Notes under the pieces: model-generated
Told to the model about the DNA's origin: nothing
Seen by the model: the letters and a program-made list of their open reading frames with translations, nothing else
Databases searched by the model: none
Source of the DNA: Gemmatimonadales bacterium
GTDB lineage: Bacteria; Gemmatimonadota; Gemmatimonadetes; Longimicrobiales; Gaopeijiaceae
NCBI GenBank assembly: GCA_007692605.1
Contig: REBS01000185.1
Coordinates: 1 to 63,906 of the forward strand
Reading direction: 5' to 3'
Length of the DNA stretch: 63,906 nucleotides
Position numbers and translations under genes: made by a program
Shown: positions 15,388-24,183 of the stretch, one piece after another
Numbering within the stretch: the first letter of the stretch is position 1
Layout: every line of letters starts with the position of its first letter

Positions 15388-16518
15388 CTACCCCGAGGGT
15401 TCCGGAATTGAGGCAAGTGCGGGGCGATCCGCCGCGAAGGCCTCGGGAATCCGGGGGCCGTCGCCGCCGGCGATCGCGGCGGCCAGGACCACCGCCGTGA
15501 GCGGGGCCAGAAGGATCCCGTTGCGAAAGTGCCCGGTCGCCCAGAAGAGGCCGTCCACCTCGGGGCTCGGTCCCAGGATCGGGTGCCCGTCGGGGGTGCC
15601 CGGCCGGAATCCCGACCAGAACTCGACGATCGGAGCCGAGCCGAGTCCGGGGACCAGGCGGAGCGCCCCCTCGAGGAGCGATCGGATCCCCGCGGCGGTG
15701 ATCCCGGGCTCGAAGCCGACCTCTTCGACGGTGGCGCCCACCAGGAGCCGGCCGTCGTCGCGCGGGATCAGGTAGACCTCTTCGGACTCGAGGACCCGCT
15801 CCGAGAACGGCCCCTCGGTGCCGAGCGCCAGCATCTGTCCTCGCACGGGCGTCACGGCGATGGGGCGAGGTAGACCCTGCAGCGCTCCGCTCCACGCTCC
15901 GGCCGCGATCAGGACCCGGTCACCCGAGATCGAGTCGCCCTCGGCCGTTCGAACCCCCAGGACCCGGCCTCCCCGGTGCTCGATGGCCTCGACCTCGACG
16001 CCGGACTGGATCCGGACCCCGGCCTCTCTGGCCGCCTCCACGAGGGCTTCGGCCAGACGCCGATTGTCGACCCGGAAGTCCTCTTCGATCAGGAGGGCCC
16101 CCTGCACCGACAGCGAGAGCCCGGGCTCCTTTTCGCGCAGCTCGGCCGGCTCGAACCAGCGGGCGTGGAGTCCGCGGGCCGATGCCCACTCCCGTCGCTG
16201 CTCGAGCAGTCCCCGTTCGCGCACCGAAAGCGCCAGCCGGAGCTTGCCCGATTCGCGGTACTCGACCGTCCGGCCGGACTCCTCCTCGATCGCGGCGACC
16301 CACGAGCGATATCGACGCAGCGAGGCCAGCGCGAAATCCAGGAAGGGGCCGTCGGCCGAGGCCTCGGCGAGCGGCGAGAGCATCCCGGCCGCGGCCCAGC
16401 TCGCCTCCCGACCCGGGCGCCCCCGCTCCAGGAGGGTGACCGAAAGCCCGCGAATCGCGGCCTCGCGGGCCGTTGAGAGCCCGATGATCCCTCCTCCCAC
16501 GATGATCAGATCAGACAC
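15388..16518 (-). CDS. thiO: Glycine oxidase ThiO-like FAD amine oxidase
   Basis: The 376-residue protein starts at GTG 16518 and opens with the FAD motif IIVGGGIIGLSTAREAA, followed by LLERGRPGREASWAAAGML. The C-terminal GFRPGTPDGHPILGPSP and ATGHFRNGILLAP match ThiO, which oxidises glycine to iminoglycine for the thiazole part of thiamine. No other thiamine gene is in the window, so a broader D-amino-acid or sarcosine-oxidase-like role cannot be excluded. It is on the same strand as the DUF2911-glpD pair, 86 bp upstream. Confidence 0.8.
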   Translation of the reverse strand: MSDLIIVGGGIIGLSTAREAAIRGLSVTLLERGRPGREASWAAAGMLSPLAEASADGPFLDFALASLRRYRSWVAAIEEESGRTVEYRESGKLRLALSVRERGLLEQRREWASARGLHARWFEPAELREKEPGLSLSVQGALLIEEDFRVDNRRLAEALVEAAREAGVRIQSGVEVEAIEHRGGRVLGVRTAEGDSISGDRVLIAAGAWSGALQGLPRPIAVTPVRGQMLALGTEGPFSERVLESEEVYLIPRDDGRLLVGATVEEVGFEPGITAAGIRSLLEGALRLVPGLGSAPIVEFWSGFRPGTPDGHPILGPSPEVDGLFWATGHFRNGILLAPLTAVVLAAAIAGGDGPRIPEAFAADRPALASIPEPSG

Positions 16519-16657
16519 GCCGTTCTCGAACCCCTGGGTGAGCTTCTGGTGGCAGGCGGTTGCGAAACGCCCGGCTTCTTCGACCTTGTCTCAACCCCCG
16601 AGGCGTCGCCGGGTTTCCCGCCGAGCCATGCTCCCGCATCCTCCTCCGAGAGAAACC

Positions 16658-17104
16658 ATGCCCGACGATGCCCCCCGGACCCCCCGCTTTCAACGATGGA
16701 TCGATGTCCGGTTCCGCGACACCGACGTGGGCGGGCACGTGCACCACTCCCAGGCCCTCATCTACATCGAGGAGGCGCGCTGGGCCTACTGGGATGAGGT
16801 CGCCGGTCGCAGGGGGATCGAATCGGTCGACTACATCATGGCTGAGGTCACCCTCCGCTACCGCCGGCGCATCCTCTACCCGGGCCGCGTCGAGGTCGGG
16901 GTCCGCGTCGTTTCGGTGGGCCGCACCCACTTCGAGATGGAGTACGAGATCCGCGACGAATCGGGCGAGCTCCTGGTGACGGCGACCAGCGTGCAGGTCA
17001 TGTATGACTACGAGGCGCTGCGCTCGATCCGGGTCCCCGACGAGCTCCGTGAGCGTCTGGAGGCCTTCGAGGGTGGATCGCTCCCGCTCAGGAGAGGGTC
17101 GTGA
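16658..17104 (+). CDS. Acyl-CoA thioesterase, hotdog fold (YbgC/FadM-like)
   Basis: The 148-residue single-hotdog protein has the 4-hydroxybenzoyl-CoA thioesterase-like active-site stretch VRFRDTDVGGHVHHSQALIY and EEARWAYWDE. The Asp of RDTDVGGHV corresponds to the catalytic aspartate of the family. It would hydrolyse acyl-CoA thioesters in the cytoplasm. ATG 16658 is chosen from a much longer open frame (from 15818) because homology begins here and GAGAG precedes it. The 3' end overlaps the msrP-like gene tail to tail by 17 bp. Confidence 0.85.
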   Translation: MPDDAPRTPRFQRWIDVRFRDTDVGGHVHHSQALIYIEEARWAYWDEVAGRRGIESVDYIMAEVTLRYRRRILYPGRVEVGVRVVSVGRTHFEMEYEIRDESGELLVTATSVQVMYDYEALRSIRVPDELRERLEAFEGGSLPLRRGS

Positions 17105-18110
17105 GGACCTCCCTGGAATAGAGCCCCTCGACCCACTCGGCGTACCCGTTCAGGGGCTGTGTCTCGACCCGGCGCTCCTGGCCGATCAGCTCTTCGGTGG
17201 CCTGCGACCAGCGGGGATGGGGGACGTCGGGATTCACATTCGAGAAGAAGCCGTATTCGCCGGGCTGAAGGTCGTTCCAGAGGGTCGGCGGGCGCTCGCG
17301 CGTGATCTGGAGCGAGACCACCGACTTGGGGCTCTTGAAGCCGTACTTCCAGGGCACGATGATGCGGACGGGCGCCCCGTGCTGCTTCTTGAGGGGGTCG
17401 CCGTAGATTCCGGTCGTCATGAGGGTCAGCTCGTGCATCGCCTCGTCCATCCGGAGGGCCTCGTAGTAGGGCCACGGGTACCAGGGCTGTTCGCGCTGCC
17501 CGATCGCCTGCTCCGGACGGTTGAAGGAGAGGAAGGAGACGTAGCGCCCGCTCGAGAGGGGTTGGACCTTCGAGAGCAGCCTATGCAGGGGAAAGCCCGT
17601 CCACGGGACCGTCATCGCCCACGCCTCGACGCAGCGGAGCCGGTAGATCCGCTCCTCGAGGCCGAACTCGCGTTCCAGGTCCGCCAGGTCGAAGGTGCCG
17701 GGGTTCTCGACCTCGCCGGTGACCTCGATCGTCCAGGGCCGGGCTTCGAAGGGGCCCACGTTCTCCCAGACCCGGGCCTTGTCGGTCAGGAACTCGTAGA
17801 AGTTGTTGTGCGTGGCGGCGACGACCCGCTCAGTGAGGGGACGCTCCGGAACCGCCCAGCGGGGGTTGCGCGTTCCCGGGTAGAGGTCGAGAGTGGGGGT
17901 TTCGGGGATGGTGTCCAGCGGGCCCGAGGGTCGTGGGGGGGTGCGTGCGCCGGAGTCCCCGTTGGATCCCGTCCCGCAGGCGCTGAGAGCGAGGGCGGCG
18001 CCGGCGGCGGCCGAGGTCCGGATGAAGCGGCGGCGCGCCCAGTACGCCGATTCGGGGGTCGCGAGGGACTCGGCGAGGCTCCAGCCGGGGGGGAGGATGG
18101 AATGGCTCAT
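17088..18110 (-). CDS. msrP: Sulfoxide reductase catalytic subunit, MsrP (YedY)-like molybdoenzyme
   Basis: The 340-residue protein has a twin-arginine signal (WARRRFIRTSAAAGAALALSA) and the MsrP fold, with the molybdenum-ligating cysteine in YRLRCVEAWAM and a conserved HGAPVRIIVPWKYGFKS. MsrP repairs oxidised methionine in periplasmic proteins using electrons from the membrane haem protein MsrQ. No msrQ is adjacent. ATG 18110 is chosen at the Tat signal; the frame stays open to 18311 with low-complexity sequence. A cysteine after the signal (LSACGTG) also fits a lipobox. Confidence 0.85.
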   Translation of the reverse strand: MSHSILPPGWSLAESLATPESAYWARRRFIRTSAAAGAALALSACGTGSNGDSGARTPPRPSGPLDTIPETPTLDLYPGTRNPRWAVPERPLTERVVAATHNNFYEFLTDKARVWENVGPFEARPWTIEVTGEVENPGTFDLADLEREFGLEERIYRLRCVEAWAMTVPWTGFPLHRLLSKVQPLSSGRYVSFLSFNRPEQAIGQREQPWYPWPYYEALRMDEAMHELTLMTTGIYGDPLKKQHGAPVRIIVPWKYGFKSPKSVVSLQITRERPPTLWNDLQPGEYGFFSNVNPDVPHPRWSQATEELIGQERRVETQPLNGYAEWVEGLYSREVLTTLS

Positions 18111-18495
18111 GGGGCGACTCGCTGGGGGACCGGGGTGTGGTGCGACACGGAGTCCGAAGACGAACCCCCTGCTCGCAGGGGGGTTCCGATCGGGTCGGGG
18201 AGGCGGAAGCCTCGGGACAGTGCGGGAGCCGAAGGGCGCCTCACGAGGGGGATCTCGGAGATTCGGACCTTTTGTTTCAGACTTGCGGTATTGTAAGGCA
18301 GATGTAACCATTTGGGACGGGAAGTGCGGATCGGGTGTTTTCGTGGTTGACGCCGCGGGGGCACCCCGTTCTTTTCGGACCGGAAGGACCCGGACCCCGG
18401 TGGGTGCGGGCAGGGTAAAAGGAATTCAGTTCACGGTTCGCTTCGGCCTCGCGTCGGGTGATCCAATTGCCGGGCACATGCAGGAGACCAACACG
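18111..18495. other. Divergent intergenic region, no gene seen
   Basis: These 385 bp separate the divergent msrP-like and TPR genes. The middle (about 18265-18330) is AT-richer than its surroundings and probably holds promoters, but no hexamer pair with good spacing is convincing. No RNA gene or repeat is seen. Confidence 0.4.
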
Positions 18496-20250
18496 ATGTT
18501 CAAAAGCCTGAGAGCGCATATCATTCTGGCCGCCATGGCGGCCATCGTCACCATTCCGCTGACGGTCGAGCCGGTGGAGGCCCAGGCCGGCGATCGGATG
18601 CGGGTGGTGGTTCCCCACATGGCCCCGACCGACGACACCCGTGCCCGCTTCGGCGAGCGCGTCGCCGACCGGGTCCGCGACCGGCTGGATCTGGACCGTC
18701 ACGTCGCGATCTCGCAGCGTGACACCGACCGGGCCGCCCGTGACTTCGATATGCGGTTCAACGACCTCGACTGCCTCTTCGCGCGGCAGCTCGCTCCGCA
18801 GATCGGAGCCGGGATCGTCATGTGCGGTGAGTATCACGCCGAGGGAGACCAGATCCGGGTCGAGACGACCTTCTGGACCGTTCCCCAGGGCGAGTCGCTC
18901 TCGCTTGAGCCCTTCCTGATCGCAGAAAATCAGGAGACCGAGGCGGCCGAGCGGATCGTCGAGGGCTTCCAGATCCTCGCCGACCAGATCGCCCTGCTGG
19001 GATGGTGCGCCGACGAGGCGCGCTCCAGCAACTGGACCCAGGCGCAGGACTACTGCTCCCGCGCCCTGGCTGCGGTGCCCGACGCCCGTGCTCCCCGCTT
19101 CAACCTCGGTCGTGCCGAGCTGGAGCTGGGCAACTACGCGGAGTCGCTCGAGCACTTCCAGGTGATCCTGGAAGAGGATCCGGGCGATGACGACGCGCTC
19201 GAGTACGCGGGGTACTCCGCGGCCCAGATCGGCGAGAGCGAGCTGGCGCGCGAGTACTACACCCGGTTCCTCGAGATCAACCCCGACAACGTGAATGTCC
19301 GGATTCGGGTGGCCTTCGACCTGGCGACGGCGGGCGATCCGCGCGGAGCCATGGACCTGCTCGAAGAGGGACTGGAGCAGGAGCCCGACCACGTCGGTCT
19401 GCTCGAGCAATACGGCTCGAACGCCTTCCGGGCGGCGCGCCAGCTACAGGACATGCAGCCGGCGGCGCAGGATGCCGACGCGACGCTGGATCCCGAGGTG
19501 GCCGAGCTCTTCCGCGAGGCCGCACGGGCGCTGATCCGGGTCGTCGAGATCGAGGGCGATGAGGCGAATCCGACCTTCGTCGTGAACGCCGTGCGCGCCC
19601 ACCTGCAGCTCGGCGAATACGACGAGGCTCTGAGGATCGCGCAGATCGGGACCGAGACCTTCCCCGGCAACGCCGCGGTCTGGTCGGAGCAGGCTACCGC
19701 CGCGAACCGTGCGGACAACACCGCTCTCGCCGTAAGCTCTCTGGAAGCGGCCCTCGAGATCAACCCGGAGCTGCCGAACGCCCGCACCCGGATGGGGACC
19801 TACTACCTCGAGGCCGGGCAGGTCGATGACGCGGTCTCGGCGCTGCGCGCCGCGGCGGATGCGGGGGAGCGGGAGCCCGACGCACTCGCCCGGATCGTCC
19901 TGGGACGCGCGTGGAACGACCACCTGCAGCCCGAGCAGGACATTCCCGAGGGAATCCGGCTTCTGGAGCAGGCGAAGCAGTTCAGCGTGTCCTCGGAGCT
20001 GATGGAGGAGTTGAACTTCTTCCACGGCTACGGGCTCTTCAAGCGCGGTGAGCAGGTCGAGGCCCCCGAGACGGTGGAATCGGCCCGACAGGCGCTGCCG
20101 ATCTTCCGGGCGGCCAAGGAGCAGCTCCAGGCTGCGCGCGGTCACGGGGAGCGGAACCCGAACCTGAACCTCGGCCAGTTCCTCGAGAATGCCGACATCT
20201 TCATCGAGCGGCAGGAGCGGATCATCGAGCGGGGCGGAAACCGCCGCTGA
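18496..20250 (+). CDS. Exported TPR-repeat protein
   Basis: The 584-residue protein has a signal peptide (FKSLRAHIILAAMAAIVTIPL, cleavage near VEA-QA). An N-terminal domain of about 120 residues follows (RMRVVVPHMAPTDDT, GERVADRVRDRLD), like those placed before TPRs in some periplasmic proteins. At least six TPR units then follow, such as APRFNLGRAELELGNYAES and ALEYAGYSAAQIGESELAR. TPRs mediate protein-protein contacts. ATG 18496 has AGGAGA 8 nt upstream, while the frame is open far upstream. A strong hairpin follows the gene. The specific role is unknown. Confidence 0.75.
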   Translation: MFKSLRAHIILAAMAAIVTIPLTVEPVEAQAGDRMRVVVPHMAPTDDTRARFGERVADRVRDRLDLDRHVAISQRDTDRAARDFDMRFNDLDCLFARQLAPQIGAGIVMCGEYHAEGDQIRVETTFWTVPQGESLSLEPFLIAENQETEAAERIVEGFQILADQIALLGWCADEARSSNWTQAQDYCSRALAAVPDARAPRFNLGRAELELGNYAESLEHFQVILEEDPGDDDALEYAGYSAAQIGESELAREYYTRFLEINPDNVNVRIRVAFDLATAGDPRGAMDLLEEGLEQEPDHVGLLEQYGSNAFRAARQLQDMQPAAQDADATLDPEVAELFREAARALIRVVEIEGDEANPTFVVNAVRAHLQLGEYDEALRIAQIGTETFPGNAAVWSEQATAANRADNTALAVSSLEAALEINPELPNARTRMGTYYLEAGQVDDAVSALRAAADAGEREPDALARIVLGRAWNDHLQPEQDIPEGIRLLEQAKQFSVSSELMEELNFFHGYGLFKRGEQVEAPETVESARQALPIFRAAKEQLQAARGHGERNPNLNLGQFLENADIFIERQERIIERGGNRR

Positions 20251-20331
20251 TTCGACTCGGTGCGGGGCTGAACTGACCTCGCGGTCGGCATACGAGCCGA
20301 TGCACTGACAGGAAACGAAGGACCCTTGCGA

Positions 20332-20368
20332 CGGGGGTGTCGCGGCCGAGGCCGCGGCACCCCCGTTT
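20332..20368 (+). terminator. Intrinsic terminator-like hairpin
   Basis: CGGGGGTG-T-CGCGGCC pairs with GGCCGCG-G-CACCCCCG around a GA loop, followed by TTT. It lies 81 bp after the TPR gene and insulates it from the mraZ promoter. Confidence 0.7.
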
Positions 20369-20399
20369 CGCATGGGCATCTCCGGTTGGAATCCAACCC

Positions 20400-20476
20400 T
20401 TGACCGGCATCCCACCCCCCGCATATGTTGTCCCAGCAATCACCACTCTATCCCACTCTTACCCACTATCACCCAC
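20400..20476 (+). promoter_or_regulatory. mraZ promoter with a four-repeat MraZ-box array
   Basis: TTGACC (20400-20405), an 18-nt spacer and TATGTT (20424-20429) form a sigma70-type promoter. Just downstream, CCAC cores recur with an exact 10-bp period at 20443-20446, 20453-20456, 20463-20466 and 20473-20476. On the opposite strand this is GTGG(G/T) repeated four times. MraZ proteins are known to bind direct repeats of this kind, about 10 bp apart, upstream of their own gene. The array probably lets MraZ repress the whole dcw cluster. Confidence 0.7.
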
Positions 20477-20488
20477 CGCGGGGGCAGC

Positions 20489-20920
20489 GTGGCGAGTTTT
20501 CTCGGACGATACGAGTACCAGCTCGACCCCAAGGGTCGGGTCAGCCTGCCGGCGGATTTCCGTCGGGAGGCCGATGGTTCTCGTTTCGTCCTCCTGCAGT
20601 GGGAGCCGACGCACCTGACCCTCTTCCCCTCGGAGGTCTGGGAGGGGGTCCAGGAGCGGATCCTGGAGCTGCGGCGCACGCGCCCCAAGGCGGCGAACCA
20701 CCTTCGGCGGATCACCTCGCAGGCGGTGCATGTGGATCCCGACAAGCAGGGACGGATCCTGATCCCGTCGTGGCTCACGGCGGCGGTCGGGCTCGAGGGT
20801 GGGGTGCTGGTGACCGGAAACGTGGACCGGGTCGAGATCTGGGATCCCGAAGTCTTCGCCCGCACCACGGCCGAAACCGACGAGACGATGGGCGACCTGG
20901 CGCACGAGATCTTCGGATGA
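20489..20920 (+). CDS. mraZ: Transcriptional regulator MraZ
   Basis: The 143-residue protein contains two AbrB/SpoVT-like double-psi halves, each with the MraZ signature: LDPKGRVSLPADFR near residue 13 and VDPDKQGRILIPSWL near residue 85. MraZ forms an oligomeric ring that binds the repeats upstream of its own gene and represses the division and cell-wall operon. The start is GTG 20489 after a G-rich site. The upstream ATG of the same frame (20372) would extend through the operator and is rejected. rsmH starts 2 bp after the stop. Confidence 0.9.
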   Translation: MASFLGRYEYQLDPKGRVSLPADFRREADGSRFVLLQWEPTHLTLFPSEVWEGVQERILELRRTRPKAANHLRRITSQAVHVDPDKQGRILIPSWLTAAVGLEGGVLVTGNVDRVEIWDPEVFARTTAETDETMGDLAHEIFG

Positions 20921-20921
20921 G

Positions 20922-21872
20922 GTGGTGACGCGGACACACGGGGGAGACGACTACCACCTCGCCGTTCTGGTCGACGAGGTGGTCCGCTGCTTCGAAGGAG
21001 TCCCCGAGGGGGAGATCTTCGACGGCACACTCGGAGCGGGGGGGCACTCCGAGGCCCTCCTCGACGCCTATCCGGCGTGCCGGGTGCTGGGGGTCGACCG
21101 GGATCCGGAGGCGCTCGCCGAGGCGCGTGAGAGGCTCGGGCACTTCGGGGACCGGGTGAGGATCCTTCACGCCCGGTTCGACGAGGCGGCGGTGGCGGCG
21201 GGGCTGACGGGCCCCACGCTGAGCGGGGCGCTCCTCGATCTGGGGATCAGTTCGCACCAGATCGACGAGGCGGAGCGGGGCTTCACCTTTCGCGAGGGGG
21301 CTCCGCTCGACATGCGGATGGAAGGGGCGGCGTCGGGTGCCACGACCGCGGCCGACCTCCTGAACGAGTGGGAAGAGGACCGAATCTCGCGCCTCCTGCG
21401 CAGCTACGGCGACGAGCCCCGGTCCCGGGCGATCGCTCGCGAGATCGTGAAGCGACGGGCCGAGAGGCCCATGGAGAGAACCGAGGACCTGCTGGCCGCC
21501 ATCGAGGCGGTGTACCGCAGGCCTCCCATGGCGAAGGAGAAGGCGCGCGTGTTCCAGGCACTTCGGATCGAGGTGAATGACGAGCTCGGAGCCCTCGAGC
21601 GCGCCCTGCCCGCCCTGCGCGACGCCCTCCTGCCCGGGGGGACCTTCGTCGTGCTCAGCTACCACTCCCTCGAGGACCGCAGGGTGAAGAACGCCTTCCG
21701 GGAGTGGAGCCGCACCTGTATCTGCCCCCCCGAGATCCCGGTCTGCGTCTGCCGCGGTGAACCGCTGGGAACCCTGCTGACCCGCTCGATCGTGCGGCCG
21801 TCCGATGCCGAGGTCGAGGCGAACCCGAGAGCTCGGAGCGCCCGGCTCCGGGCCTGGAGGAAGGCGGCATGA
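20922..21872 (+). CDS. rsmH: 16S rRNA (cytosine1402-N4)-methyltransferase
   Basis: The 316-residue enzyme methylates N4 of C1402 in the 16S rRNA decoding centre using S-adenosylmethionine. It has the MraW landmarks: FDGTLGAGGHSEALL (SAM binding), LGVDRDPEAL, LLDLGISSHQID, RGFTFREGAPLDMRM, and the C-terminal SYHSLEDRRVKNAFR. The length is normal. It starts at GTG 20922 (or 20925), right after mraZ, and its stop overlaps ftsL by 4 bp. A Cys cluster near the C-terminus (RTCICPPEIPVCVC) is also common in RsmH. Confidence 0.95.
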   Translation: MVTRTHGGDDYHLAVLVDEVVRCFEGVPEGEIFDGTLGAGGHSEALLDAYPACRVLGVDRDPEALAEARERLGHFGDRVRILHARFDEAAVAAGLTGPTLSGALLDLGISSHQIDEAERGFTFREGAPLDMRMEGAASGATTAADLLNEWEEDRISRLLRSYGDEPRSRAIAREIVKRRAERPMERTEDLLAAIEAVYRRPPMAKEKARVFQALRIEVNDELGALERALPALRDALLPGGTFVVLSYHSLEDRRVKNAFREWSRTCICPPEIPVCVCRGEPLGTLLTRSIVRPSDAEVEANPRARSARLRAWRKAA

Positions 21873-22150
21873 GGAACTCCGCGATCCCGCTCACCGCGCT
21901 CGCGATGGTCTCGCTGCTCATCGCGCTGAGCCTCGTGACCTGGCGACAGACCCGTTCGCTCGAGGCGCTGGCCGAGCTGGATCGTGTGGAGCGCGACATC
22001 TCGCTGCTTCGCGCCGAGAAGGAAGAGCTCGAACGGACGATCCAGTCGCTCGAGAGCCGCGGACACGTGGTGCCGACCGCTCGCGACCGACTGAACATGC
22101 GCACACCGACGGCCGGTGAAATCATTCTCCTTCCCGGGGACCCCCGATGA
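21869..22150 (+). CDS. ftsL: Cell division protein FtsL-like
   Basis: The 93-residue bitopic protein has one membrane segment (LTALAMVSLLIALSLVTW), then a coiled coil with heptad pattern (LEALAELDRVERDISLLRA, EKEELERTIQSLES) and the 'ARDRLNMRTP' end typical of FtsL. FtsL joins FtsQ and FtsB to recruit and activate FtsW-FtsI at the septum. The identification rests on size, topology and position between rsmH and ftsI. It overlaps both neighbours by 4 bp. Confidence 0.85.
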   Translation: MRNSAIPLTALAMVSLLIALSLVTWRQTRSLEALAELDRVERDISLLRAEKEELERTIQSLESRGHVVPTARDRLNMRTPTAGEIILLPGDPR

Positions 22151-24183
22151 AGCGTTCCAGATCCCCCCAGGGCGCACCGACCCTGCGCCGCCGCCTTCTC
22201 CTGCTGGGATGGCTCGCCGCCGGGGTGATGCTGCTCGGCAAGTCGGCCGAGCTCCAGCTCCTGCAGGGCGCCGAGTGGCGGGCCGAGGCGGACCGGCAGC
22301 ACCGGGGCCAGGACGAGGTGGCGGCGGCCCGCGGCGGCATCCTGGATCGCTCCGGGACTCCCCTGGCGCTGAGCCACGAGGCCTTCCGGATCGGAGTCGC
22401 CCCCGGCGAGATCACCGACCCGGAAGCGACGGCCCTCGTCCTCTCCGAGGCGCTGGGGATTTCCGAGACCGAGGCGCGTCGGATCACGATCTCGGAGCGA
22501 CGGTGGGTGCAGCTGCCCGCCCGCTACCCGCCCTCGGTGCGCGAGAAGCTCGACCCCGTCCGAGGGGTTTACGCGGAGCGGGAGCTTCGCCGCTTCTACC
22601 CCCAGAACGACCTGGGTCGCGGGCTGCTCGGGGCGCTGGTCGACGAGCGGGGCTCCGGGGGGATCGAACAGACCTTCGAGGAGCATCTGCGAGGGCACGC
22701 CGGGACCCGCATGGTCACTCGCGACTCGAGGGGCGCGCCGATCCCGGGCGAGAGCTGGATCCTGACGCCGCCCACCTCGGGGGGCGACGTGGTGCTGACC
22801 CTGGACCTCGATCTGCAGGAGATCGCGCACGAGGCGCTCGAAGAGGCGGTCACCGAGACGGGTGCGCGCGGAGGAGACCTCCTGGTGACCGATCCCCGGA
22901 CCGGCGAGATCCTGGCGATGGTCTCGATGCGCGACGGATCCACCAATCACCTGGGTGCGATCAACAGCCCGTCGGAGCCGGGATCGACGCTGAAGCCCTT
23001 CACCATCGCCGGGCTCCTGGACCGCGAACGGATCTCGCTCGCCGACACCGTCGACACCGGCCTGGGATTCTGGCGGGTGAACGGGCGCACGATTCGCGAC
23101 GTGAGCGCGGTCGGCGAGGTCACGATCTCGCACGCTCTTCGGGTTTCGTCGAACGTGGGGCTCGCCAAGGTGGCCGAGCACCTGACGCCCGCCGAGCAGT
23201 ACGAGACGCTGCGGGACTTCGGGTTCGGCGTTCCCTCGGGGATCTCGCTCCCGGGCGAGTCCTCGGGAACGCTCCACCATCCCAGGGTCTGGTCGCGTCA
23301 GTCCGCGGCCTCCCTCGCGATCGGCTACGAGATCTCGGCGACGCCCCTGCAGCTCGCCATGGCCTACGGCGCCCTGGCCAATGGGGGCCGGCTCATGGAG
23401 CCCCGACTGGTCCGCGAGCTGCGGGCCCCGGATGGACGGGTCCTCGAGCGCTTCGAGCCGAGGGTCGTGCGCCAGGTGGTGCGTGAAGAGGTCGCTTCCG
23501 AGGTGAATCAGGCGCTCGTCGAGGCGGTCGAAGAGGGCACCGGGAGCCGCGCCCGCCTGCAGACCTTCGCCGTCGCGGGCAAGAGCGGGACAGCCCGTGC
23601 GACGGGAGAGGGGGGGAGCTACGAGGTCGGCGCCTACCATGCCAGCTTCGTCGGCTTCTTTCCGGCCGAGGATCCGCAGCTGGTCGTCTTCGTTCGGCTG
23701 GACCGGCCCCGTGGGGAGTACTACGGCGGGGTGACGGCCGCGCCCGTGACCCGCGCGACCATGGAGGCCGTGCTCGCCGCCCGTCACCCTCCGCTGAACC
23801 GGAACGCCCTCGCGGCGATCGCCCGATCGCAGGAGCTGGCGCGATCGGAAGAGGATCCGGAGGGGAGAGCGGAGACGTACGGCCCCCTCCTCTTCGCGTC
23901 GTCGGGAGCAACCGAGGACCCGCCGATCCGGTCGACCCTCTCGACCGGAGGGCAGGGGAGCGCCATCGCGATGCCCGACCTGCGGGGACTTCCCGCCCGG
24001 ACCGCCGCCCGCCGCCTGCACGCGCTGGGCGTCTCGATCCGCTGGGAGGGCACCGGAGACATCCGGTCGACCGTGCCGGTGGCCGGACTTCCCCTCCAGC
24101 CGGGAGACACGGTCACGATCGTGGCACGGCCCGGCTCCGCGAGCCCGCCCGGCGGCGGCCGACTCGTCGCCGGGGGCCCATGA
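22147..24183 (+). CDS. ftsI: Peptidoglycan transpeptidase FtsI (class B PBP) with C-terminal PASTA domain
   Basis: The 678-residue septal transpeptidase has one N-terminal membrane anchor (about residues 16-34), a PBP dimerisation domain and a transpeptidase domain. The latter shows S-x-x-K (GSTLKPF, Ser280), S-x-N (SSN, about residues 334-336) and K-S-G-T (from Lys479). It cross-links septal peptidoglycan with FtsW. After about residue 600 there is a PASTA-like domain (AMPDLRGLPARTAARRLHA, PGDTVTIVARPG), as in SpoVD/PBP2x-type proteins and unlike E. coli FtsI. It overlaps ftsL and murE. Confidence 0.93.
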   Translation: MKRSRSPQGAPTLRRRLLLLGWLAAGVMLLGKSAELQLLQGAEWRAEADRQHRGQDEVAAARGGILDRSGTPLALSHEAFRIGVAPGEITDPEATALVLSEALGISETEARRITISERRWVQLPARYPPSVREKLDPVRGVYAERELRRFYPQNDLGRGLLGALVDERGSGGIEQTFEEHLRGHAGTRMVTRDSRGAPIPGESWILTPPTSGGDVVLTLDLDLQEIAHEALEEAVTETGARGGDLLVTDPRTGEILAMVSMRDGSTNHLGAINSPSEPGSTLKPFTIAGLLDRERISLADTVDTGLGFWRVNGRTIRDVSAVGEVTISHALRVSSNVGLAKVAEHLTPAEQYETLRDFGFGVPSGISLPGESSGTLHHPRVWSRQSAASLAIGYEISATPLQLAMAYGALANGGRLMEPRLVRELRAPDGRVLERFEPRVVRQVVREEVASEVNQALVEAVEEGTGSRARLQTFAVAGKSGTARATGEGGSYEVGAYHASFVGFFPAEDPQLVVFVRLDRPRGEYYGGVTAAPVTRATMEAVLAARHPPLNRNALAAIARSQELARSEEDPEGRAETYGPLLFASSGATEDPPIRSTLSTGGQGSAIAMPDLRGLPARTAARRLHALGVSIRWEGTGDIRSTVPVAGLPLQPGDTVTIVARPGSASPPGGGRLVAGGP

